NCBI GenBank assembly: GCA_028704555.1
Contig: JAQWFD010000030.1
Location: forward strand, 1-46,487
Origin: Desulfobacterales bacterium
Lineage (GTDB): Bacteria; Desulfobacterota; Desulfobacteria; Desulfobacterales; JAQWFD01
Length of the DNA: 46,487 bases
Direction: 5' to 3'
The notes beneath the pieces are model-generated. The model worked only from the letters and a program-made list of their open reading frames with translations, did no database searches and was not told where the DNA came from. Each line of letters opens with the position of its first letter. Within the stretch, counting starts at the first letter, position 1. The position numbers were made by a program, and so were the translations under genes. Below are positions 40,089-46,487 of the stretch, piece after piece.

Positions 40089-41795
40089 TCAAGTTTTTTT
40101 AAGATTCCGATAGAGGGTTTGTCTGCTGATTCCAAGCAGACGGGCTGCTTTGGCCTTGTTTCCATCCGTCTGCTCAAGCGTATTGAGAATATTCTGATAA
40201 TTTTGTTCGCCCCGGTTCTTAACGTCGCTCTGTTTTCTGCGGGAATATTCACGAATTTCAACGGGAATATGCTCGGTCATAATGGTATCCGCATTGCAGA
40301 TGACGAACGCATGTTCAATGGCATGTTCCAGCTCTCTGACATTGCCGGGCCATGGATAATTCATGAAAACATCCATAACCTCACTGGACACCCGTTTCAC
40401 CGGTTTATGAAAATTTTTTCTAAACTTATTAAAAAAATGTCTCACGAGAAGCGGAACATCTTCAAATTTTTCTCGAAGCGGCGGCACAATGATTTCGACC
40501 ACTTTCAACCGATAATAGAGATCCTCTCTGAATCTACCAAGCCTGACCTCATTTTTCAGCTGCCGGTTAGTGGCCGCGATAACCCGGACATCAACATAAA
40601 CCGGTGTTGAATCTCCCACACATTCAAATTCTTTATCCTGAAGCACTCTCAGGAGTTTTACCTGGAGCATCGGCGAAATTTCGCCGATCTCGTCCAGAAA
40701 TACAGTCCCTGTGTGAGCAGCCTGAAACCGTCCTATTTTATTTGATATTGCACCTGTAAAAGCACCTTTTACATGCCCGAACAACTCACTTTCAAGAAGA
40801 TTTTCAGCCAGAGCCGAACAGTTGACGGTTATAAACGGTTTGGAGGCACGCGGCCCATTATAGTGAATGGCCTTGGCAATCAATCCCTTGCCGGTTCCGC
40901 TTTCCCCGCTGATCAGGACGGTGGTCTCCGTGTCGGACAAATTTTCAACAAGCCTGAACAGGTCCTGCATTTTTTTGCTTTTACCGATAATATTCCGGAA
41001 TTCGTGCCGTTCATTCAGCTCACGCTCCAGATCTGTCAATCGGGTTACATCCCTGATTACCAGAACGGCTCCCATGGACCGATTGCTTCGATCGACCAGT
41101 GGCGATGAGCATACGATCAGGGTCTGATGATGGGATTCGCTGCATTGGCACTCGATTCGAAATTCCTGTATCGTTTTTTGTCTCTCAAGGGTGTCATCCA
41201 GCAATTTACCGCACAAAGCAAAAAATGGATGAGAAATATCATCGTATAATTTACCGATGATGTCTCCGGAATGAATCCCGAAGACAGTCTCAACCGACTG
41301 ATTGGATTCGGTAATATGCCGGGTATTGTCTACCGTGATGATAGCGGACTTCATACTGCGGAAAATTGCCTCCAGCTGATGACGATACCGATCCTTATCC
41401 GCTTCGATCTGCTCGTTTTCATCCAGAAGGGCCTTATGCCCCAGAGCGATTCTGGCAACCCGCAACAGCGTATCTTTCAAGACGGGTTTAGACAAATAGT
41501 CAAACGCTCCCAGTCGGACCGAATCGGCCGCCGAATCAACATTGGGCTGTCCTGTTATCATGATGACAGGACATTTGAGCTGTTTTTCTTTCACAGCCTT
41601 TAGAAGATCAATGCCGCTGTAGTCTCCCAGCAGGATATCAGCAAAAATCAAATCCGGTCTTACCGTTACAATCTTATCTATAGCCGTTCCATAGTCAGGA
41701 GCACTGAACACCTCATACCCTTCCCTCGACAGAAAGGTTTTAAACGTATACCGTATACTCTCTTCGTCATCAACGATCAGAATTTTCGTGCTCAT
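40089..41795 (-). CDS. Sigma-54-dependent response regulator (NtrC family) with PAS domain
   Basis: A 568-residue activator. The receiver domain (1-115) has the acidic pair Asp9-Asp10, phospho-acceptor Asp53, Thr81 and Lys103. A PAS domain (about 135-260) follows, then the AAA+ module with Walker A GESGTGKG near 296, the sigma-54 contact loop GAFTGA near 344, Walker B VFLDEIGE and the arginine-finger region. The C-terminal Fis-type HTH (about 530-568) is KAKAARLLGISRQTLYRNL. A PAS between receiver and AAA+ is uncommon in NtrC-type proteins. The start is ATG 41795, 19 bases past the kinase stop, with AGGAG 12 bases upstream. It should drive a sigma-54 promoter, possibly the one at 39907-39923 just behind it. 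Confidence 0.93.
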   Translation of the reverse strand: MSTKILIVDDEESIRYTFKTFLSREGYEVFSAPDYGTAIDKIVTVRPDLIFADILLGDYSGIDLLKAVKEKQLKCPVIMITGQPNVDSAADSVRLGAFDYLSKPVLKDTLLRVARIALGHKALLDENEQIEADKDRYRHQLEAIFRSMKSAIITVDNTRHITESNQSVETVFGIHSGDIIGKLYDDISHPFFALCGKLLDDTLERQKTIQEFRIECQCSESHHQTLIVCSSPLVDRSNRSMGAVLVIRDVTRLTDLERELNERHEFRNIIGKSKKMQDLFRLVENLSDTETTVLISGESGTGKGLIAKAIHYNGPRASKPFITVNCSALAENLLESELFGHVKGAFTGAISNKIGRFQAAHTGTVFLDEIGEISPMLQVKLLRVLQDKEFECVGDSTPVYVDVRVIAATNRQLKNEVRLGRFREDLYYRLKVVEIIVPPLREKFEDVPLLVRHFFNKFRKNFHKPVKRVSSEVMDVFMNYPWPGNVRELEHAIEHAFVICNADTIMTEHIPVEIREYSRRKQSDVKNRGEQNYQNILNTLEQTDGNKAKAARLLGISRQTLYRNLKKT

Positions 41796-41814
41796 ATATC
41801 TGATGTGCTCCTGT

Positions 41815-42978
41815 TTAATTCTCCAGCGGCAATTCAATGACAGCCTTCGTATAACTGCCTTCTTTTGATTCAAACCAGAGTTTACCACCGAGGTCTTTGA
41901 TGAGCAAATGACTGATTGACAACCCCAATCCGGTAGCCTGGCCTCTGGGTTTGGTCGAAAAGAAAGGGGCCTGTATTTTATTGATAATATCGGAAGGAAT
42001 CCCGATACCATGATCGGTGATTATGATCTGCACTTTTCTGTCATTGGATTCTCCCCTGACGCTGGCGGTAATATCGATCACTTTATCAGGATTCGAATCT
42101 GCATATTTCTTATTCAGGGCATATCTTGCATTGCTTATAATATTTAAAACCACTTGTTGAAGTTGATGAGGATTTGCGCCAACGGCCGGAAAATCATCCG
42201 GGATATCGATATTGATCCGGATATTATCTTTTTTCATCAACGCACGGCTCAGGCTCAGTGTATCTGACAGAACGGATTTGATTTGAACCGGAATTTTCTC
42301 TTTATTCTGATCGCCAACAAATGTCTGAAGCTGCCTGACGATAACCGCAATACGATTACCTTCGTGCATAATTCGTTTCGGAATTTCTGCATCACGCGCC
42401 TCCTCGCCGTACTGATCCATCAATATCTGGGCATAATTAATGATTCCGGTAACAGGATTGTTGATTTCATGCGCAATTGCCCCGGTCAGTTCCCCGAGAG
42501 AGGCCAGCTGTGCATTTCTCATGGCCTCGGACTGACAGGCCTTCATATCCGTAATGTCCCGGCAGATTTTGATCACTTTCTGCGGTCTACCGTCAGGATA
42601 ACAGCAGGCCACCATGGCCGTACACCACAGATCCAGTGCATGACCGTCACTCGTGACAAACTGCACCTCCATATCGTGGCTATTTCCATCCAGAAAGCAC
42701 TCTTTCAGGATACATTCCCGATAACATATCCCCGTATTGAAAAACACATTACGGTATGTATTACCGATTAAATCAGCCCCGAATATCTTGCGTGCCGCAT
42801 CATTGACCCATTCGATCCTGAGTCGATCATTGACAATGACCACCGGGTCGGTAAGTATGGTGACAATTTTAGAAAGCATCTCATCGTCAGCTTCAAGACA
42901 CGTTGAAGGGATGAATGGTTTCTCCTGTACGGGACGTTTTGATGCAATTATCTGACAGCACTTATTACACTGTTTCAT
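41815..42978 (-). CDS. Soluble Cys-rich PAS histidine kinase
   Basis: A 387-residue kinase without membrane helices, so it senses an internal signal. The N-terminus is MKQCNKCC. A PAS domain (about 35-150) carries an inserted C85-x3-C89-x4-C94 (CYRECILKEC) plus C119, C125 and C126. Then come the dimerisation/phospho-acceptor helix with His170 (IAHEINNPVTGI) and the ATPase domain with N box (VVLNIISNARYAL), DHGIGIP and TGLGLSI. AGGT seven bases before ATG 42978 is the ribosome site; a perfect hairpin GCAGGC-ACG-GCCTGC lies 45 bp upstream (43023-43037). It forms one unit with the activator downstream. The Cys pattern suggests metal, Fe-S or redox sensing, as inference. Confidence 0.93.
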   Translation of the reverse strand: MKQCNKCCQIIASKRPVQEKPFIPSTCLEADDEMLSKIVTILTDPVVIVNDRLRIEWVNDAARKIFGADLIGNTYRNVFFNTGICYRECILKECFLDGNSHDMEVQFVTSDGHALDLWCTAMVACCYPDGRPQKVIKICRDITDMKACQSEAMRNAQLASLGELTGAIAHEINNPVTGIINYAQILMDQYGEEARDAEIPKRIMHEGNRIAVIVRQLQTFVGDQNKEKIPVQIKSVLSDTLSLSRALMKKDNIRINIDIPDDFPAVGANPHQLQQVVLNIISNARYALNKKYADSNPDKVIDITASVRGESNDRKVQIIITDHGIGIPSDIINKIQAPFFSTKPRGQATGLGLSISHLLIKDLGGKLWFESKEGSYTKAVIELPLEN

Positions 42979-43331
42979 CAGCTTACCTTTTGGCAGGTCG
43001 CAGATTTCGGCCCTGGTTCTAACGCAGGCCGTGCCTGCAACCCAATTTACATGGAATTGCCGTTACAAAAAACTCTTTAATTTTCTACCGCCCGCCCGCT
43101 TCGCTCGAGGCACAGAGCGCGCAGCGGCCAAAACCACCGTTTCTAAGCTCTGCGTTCTCCGCGTTTCGAGCGAAGCGGGAAAGCGGGAATCTAAAGGCCG
43201 ACCGATGATCGTGATTTTAAAATCATTTGCGGATCGACAGCTAAAGCGGCGCTTGGGATTCGCAGAACAATAAGTTCGCAACGTTAAGTGATTGAGGCAC
43301 TTATGAGGTGAAGATATCGTTACGCAAGTCC
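42979..43331. other. Gene-free region between secA and the kinase gene
   Basis: No gene seen. It contains the kinase leader with palindrome GCAGGC-CGT-GCCTGC (43023-43037), a perfect 14-bp inverted pair CCCGCTTCGCTCGA/TCGAGCGAAGCGGG (43095-43108 and 43166-43179) enclosing ctctgcgttctccgcg-type low-complexity DNA, and a perfect 14-bp palindrome TGATTTTAAAATCA (43212-43225) about 107 bp past the secA stop. Confidence 0.55.
43095..43179. repeat. Inverted repeat with 14-bp perfect arms
   Basis: CCCGCTTCGCTCGA (43095-43108) and TCGAGCGAAGCGGG (43166-43179) enclose 57 bases that include partly complementary GAGCGCGCAGCGG and CTGCGTTCTCCGCG. It lies downstream of secA and could act as a transcript end or be a small palindromic insertion. 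Confidence 0.6.
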
Positions 43332-45854
43332 CTACATTCCACAACATTTTTTATATTTTTTCCCGCTGCCACACGGACAGGGATCGTTTCTCCCCACTTT
43401 AATATCATTCCGTTTGACGGGTTTTTTCTTTACACTTTCATCGCCGCGGGAAAATATGAGCGGCTGTTTTTCAGGTTGCCTTAATTCGGGGATATCTTCC
43501 GACCGGGCAAGTTGAATTCTAAACAGAATGCCGAGGGTTTCCTCCTTGATTCTGGAAATCATGTCCTGAAACAACTCAAAGCCCTCTTTTTTGTAAACAA
43601 TTAATGGATTCTGCTGCCCATACCCCCTGAGGCCGATACCTTCTTTTAAATGATCCATACTCAGGAGATGGTCCTTCCACAAGCTATCCACCGTCTGCAG
43701 CATCACCATACGCTCCAACTGCCTGAAATCTGATTCTCCTATCAGTGATTCTTTTTCATTATAAATCGATATGGCTGAATCATAAATCAGCTGGGCAAGG
43801 CCGTCCCGGATTAAACCGTCCAGGATATCGTCATTCAGGTTCAGCCGAAAACTGAATTGTTTGAATACCGCGTCCTGAAGTCCCTTTAAATCCCATTCTT
43901 CCGGCAAAAGTTTATCGTCGGCAAACCCGCCGGCAATTTCTTCGGCTTTTTCTTCGATCATTTCCAGGATGGATTCTTTAAGATTTTCCCCGCTCAAGGC
44001 TTCCCGACGCTGTTTGTAAATGACTTCCCGCTGCTGGTTCATGACATCATCATATTCGATCAGCTGTTTTCGAATATCAAAGTTGTGACCTTCCACTTTC
44101 GATTGCGCATTTTCGATCGCCCGGCTGATAAGACCGTGCTCGATGGGTTCGCCCTCCTGCATCCCGAGCTTTTCCATAATACCGGTAATCCGTTCGCCCC
44201 CGAAGATTCGAAGCAGATCGTCCTCCAGGGAAAGGTAAAACCGTGAGGAGCCCGGATCTCCCTGTCTGCCCGACCGGCCACGCAGCTGGTTATCGATTCT
44301 TCTGCTTTCATGACGACTCGTTCCGATGATGTGCAGGCCGCCAAGTTCGGTAACCCCTTCCCCAAGGACGATATCAGTTCCACGACCGGCCATGTTGGTT
44401 GAAATGGTCACCGCCCCTTTCTGCCCGGCCATGGAAATAATTTCGGCCTCTTTCTCGTGGTTTTTTGCGTTTAAAACCGTATGCTTAACGCCTCTTTTTT
44501 TGAGCTTTTGACTGAAGTCTTCTGAAACATCGATCGACACGGTGCCCACCAGAACCGGCTGGCCTTTTTTATTCAGTTCAATAATTTCTTCCAGAACCGC
44601 GTTGTATTTTTCTCTTGCGGTTTTATATATCACGTCCGGATAATCGGTTCTGATCATGGGCTTATTGGTTGGGATTACGGCAACATCCAGATCATAGATT
44701 TTTTTAAACTCTACCGCCTCAGTGTCTGCTGTTCCGGTCATACCGGAAAGTTTTTTATACATTCTGAAATAGTTCTGAAACGTAACCGTAGCGAGTGTCT
44801 GATTTTCATTTTCGATTTTTACATTTTCCTTGGCTTCAAGCGCCTGGTGCAATCCTTCACTGTACCGACGACCCGGCATCAGGCGGCCGGTAAATTCATC
44901 GACGATGATGACCTCGCCATTTTTCACAATGTAGTCCACATCCCGCTTGAACAGCGCATGGGCCTTGAGCCCCTGATTGATATGATGCAACAGTTCAATA
45001 TACTTGGAATCATAGATATTATCCACCTGGAGGATATGCTCGGCCCTGGAAACACCGTCTTCGGTCAACACGACGGCCCGGGCCTTTTCATCAACAGTAT
45101 AATCCCGGTCCAGCACCAGCCGGGGGATAATACTGTTGACCTGATAATACAGGTTTGTGGATTTTTCAGCCGGTCCGGATATAATCAGAGGGGTTCTGGC
45201 CTCATCGATCAGAATACTGTCAACCTCATCGACAATGGCGAAATTGAGCAGCGGCTGAACCAGAGAGTCCTTGTTAAACTTCATATTGTCTCTTAAGTAA
45301 TCAAATCCGAACTCGTTATTTGTACCGTATGTAATATCAGCGCTGTAAGCAGCTTTTCGCTGCGGATCATCCAGACCATGAACGATGTTTCCAACCGAAA
45401 GCCCCAGGAAATTATATATCTGCCCCATCCACTGAGTGTCCCGAACGGCCAGATAATCATTGACGGTAATAACATGCACCCCGTCCCCGGTAATTGCGTT
45501 CAAATAGGCCGGAAGGGTAGCCACGAGCGTTTTACCCTCACCGGTTTTCATTTCCGCAATTCTGCCTTTATGAAGGACCATTCCGCCGATCAGCTGAACG
45601 TCAAAGTGGCGCATGTTGAGCACTCGCGCGGAAGCCTCTCTGGCAGTTGCAAATGCTTCAGGCAGTAACGAATCCAACGATTCACCCCGGCCATGACGCT
45701 CTTTGAACAAAACCGTCTGCGCCTTGAGCTGATCATTGCTCATCGACTGAATTTTCGGTTCCAGTGAATTAATCTGATCCACAATGGGTCGCAGCCTGTT
45801 TAATTCACGTTCGTTTTTACTGCCAAACAATCTGGTTAAAAATCTGGTTACCAT
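43332..45854 (-). CDS. secA: Preprotein translocase ATPase SecA
   Basis: An 840-residue motor that drives proteins through SecYEG. The N-terminal helix ([25 protein letters not shown]) precedes NBD1 with [19 protein letters not shown] near residue 100 and [11 protein letters not shown]. The cross-linking domain, NBD2 ([39 protein letters not shown]), helical scaffold and C-linker follow. The end has the zinc motif [13 protein letters not shown] (Cys826, 828, 837) which binds SecB or ribosomes. The length is shorter than E. coli SecA (901), as in many non-enteric bacteria. GGAGGA 11 bases before the ATG is the likely ribosome site. The upstream neighbour is an M23 peptidase on the same strand, 323 bp away. 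Confidence 0.97.
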   Translation of the reverse strand: MVTRFLTRLFGSKNERELNRLRPIVDQINSLEPKIQSMSNDQLKAQTVLFKERHGRGESLDSLLPEAFATAREASARVLNMRHFDVQLIGGMVLHKGRIAEMKTGEGKTLVATLPAYLNAITGDGVHVITVNDYLAVRDTQWMGQIYNFLGLSVGNIVHGLDDPQRKAAYSADITYGTNNEFGFDYLRDNMKFNKDSLVQPLLNFAIVDEVDSILIDEARTPLIISGPAEKSTNLYYQVNSIIPRLVLDRDYTVDEKARAVVLTEDGVSRAEHILQVDNIYDSKYIELLHHINQGLKAHALFKRDVDYIVKNGEVIIVDEFTGRLMPGRRYSEGLHQALEAKENVKIENENQTLATVTFQNYFRMYKKLSGMTGTADTEAVEFKKIYDLDVAVIPTNKPMIRTDYPDVIYKTAREKYNAVLEEIIELNKKGQPVLVGTVSIDVSEDFSQKLKKRGVKHTVLNAKNHEKEAEIISMAGQKGAVTISTNMAGRGTDIVLGEGVTELGGLHIIGTSRHESRRIDNQLRGRSGRQGDPGSSRFYLSLEDDLLRIFGGERITGIMEKLGMQEGEPIEHGLISRAIENAQSKVEGHNFDIRKQLIEYDDVMNQQREVIYKQRREALSGENLKESILEMIEEKAEEIAGGFADDKLLPEEWDLKGLQDAVFKQFSFRLNLNDDILDGLIRDGLAQLIYDSAISIYNEKESLIGESDFRQLERMVMLQTVDSLWKDHLLSMDHLKEGIGLRGYGQQNPLIVYKKEGFELFQDMISRIKEETLGILFRIQLARSEDIPELRQPEKQPLIFSRGDESVKKKPVKRNDIKVGRNDPCPCGSGKKYKKCCGM

Positions 45855-46177
45855 ATATGAACGATTCCTCCGAAATATTTCATCAATCTGATCAGTCAGC
45901 GGCTGTCGATCAGCTGGCTTAATTCAAGTAAAATACGCAATAAAATCATTAACGCGCCTGGTCGAATTCAAAATTCGTAACTCGCTAAAATTATCATAAA
46001 ATTCCACAAGGCAAAATTATAATACATCATATAAAAATAGCCAATAAATTTTGTTATTATAAACGGATCGCCGAAAATATGGATGAAAAAACAGAGGGGC
46101 GAAAGGAAGGAAGTTTATCAGCAACAGAGGCCAGCGGCCGTCAGGATCGCCAGACGTGCCATATGCCATGTTAACGA
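45855..46177. other. AT-rich intergenic region upstream of secA
   Basis: 323 bp with no gene. The central part (about 45940-46080) is strongly AT-rich and probably carries the secA promoter on the minus strand, but no -35/-10 pair matches well enough to call. No terminator hairpin is seen behind the M23 gene. Confidence 0.5.
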
Positions 46178-46487
46178 TCAATTATAAATATATCTGGAAG
46201 GATTGATCGGGACACCATTCAGCCGGACTTCATAATGAACATGGGGGCCGGTGCTTCGCCCCGTACTCCCCACCTCGGCAATAATATCACCACGCTTTAC
46301 CTTATCACCCCGCTTCTTGAAAATTTTGGAATTATGCCCATAGCGGGTCACCAGTCCATGGCCATGGTCAATCACGACCAGTTTGCCGAGCAAACCCTTG
46401 GTACCTGAAAAGGTAACCACGCCATCTGCCGTTGCAACAACCGGAGTACCTTTGGGTGCGGCGAAATCAATCCCTTTGTGCAGCTCT
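46178..46487 (-). CDS. C-terminal part of an M23 (LytM) metallopeptidase, cut by window end
   Basis: The frame is open to the right edge. The visible 102 residues are the LytM domain: LHKGIDFAAPKGTPV (His and Asp zinc ligands), GDGVVTFSG-like strand, VVIDHGHGLVTRYGHNSKI, KRGDIIAEVGSTGRSTGPHVHYEVRLNG (HxH zinc/catalytic pair) and a short tail. These enzymes cut peptidoglycan cross-links or, if degenerate, activate amidases; here all ligands are present, so an active endopeptidase is likely. A GTG at 46420 is internal, not the start. Confidence 0.9.
   Translation of the reverse strand, partial: ELHKGIDFAAPKGTPVVATADGVVTFSGTKGLLGKLVVIDHGHGLVTRYGHNSKIFKKRGDKVKRGDIIAEVGSTGRSTGPHVHYEVRLNGVPINPSRYIYN

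Overview
The window reads like a chromosomal segment of a strictly anaerobic Desulfobacterota bacterium, most likely Desulfobacterales. This is inferred from the gene mix: a phenylacetate-CoA ligase beside an ACT protein, a UPF0280 protein beside a dGTPase and a Mrp/NBP35 scaffold, a multidomain Pfa-type lipid synthase, and intergenic low-complexity repeats of the CTCTGTCCT and TATGGGG kinds. There is no direct taxonomic marker such as rRNA. Both ends cut through genes. Most genes lie on the minus strand; only the first three (1-3593) and the tRNA are on plus.

Layout. 1-3593 (+): the C-terminal end of a membrane protein, ATP-dependent PEP carboxykinase, and an exported DUF4124 protein. 3781-12521 (-): pfaD then pfaA, a two-gene iterative polyketide/fatty-acid synthase in which PfaA carries KS-AT-3xACP-KR-DH and PfaD supplies the enoyl reductase; PfaB and PfaC are not in the window. 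12792-17862 (-): a small membrane protein, a GAF-containing PilB/GspE ATPase, an M24 peptidase and XerD, with a 255-bp MITE-like element sitting exactly between the M24 peptidase stop codon and the xerD start codon. 18154-21369 (-): an ACT protein and a PaaK-type ligase, a candidate micro-gene with a strong terminator, and an EamA transporter. 21455-25821 (-): mutS then an AMIN/Amidase_3 cell-wall amidase. 25939-34132 (-): a long probable operon rpoH, TPR lipoprotein, DUF4292 lipoprotein, Mut7-C protein, Mrp, dGTPase, UPF0280, HIT, LapA-like, closed by an intrinsic terminator. tRNA-Arg(TCT) diverges from rpoH. 34985-38491 (-): the N-degron set clpS-clpA-aat. 40089-42978 (-): a soluble Cys-rich PAS histidine kinase and its sigma-54 activator. 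43332-46487 (-): secA and the end of an M23 peptidase.

Most interesting region. Between the sigma-54 activator (ends at 40089) and clpS there are about 1.5 kb without a convincing gene. Reading on the minus strand this stretch holds, in order, a cluster of GTGTAAC/GTTACAC palindromes directly behind the activator gene, a near-consensus sigma-54 promoter 100-150 bp further on, and then a segment with 46-bp tandem repeats containing GTTGA twelve times in 231 bases. Sensor kinase, activator, activator-site cluster, sigma-54 promoter and repeat RNA together resemble the logic of Pseudomonas cbrA-cbrB-crcZ, but with unrelated repeats. I propose it as a candidate undescribed regulatory-RNA system. 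Other points worth a look are the MITE with a reconstructable empty site, the perfectly identical 300-bp ACP repeats in pfaA, and the purine-rich satellite that begins right after the stop codons of both pfa genes.
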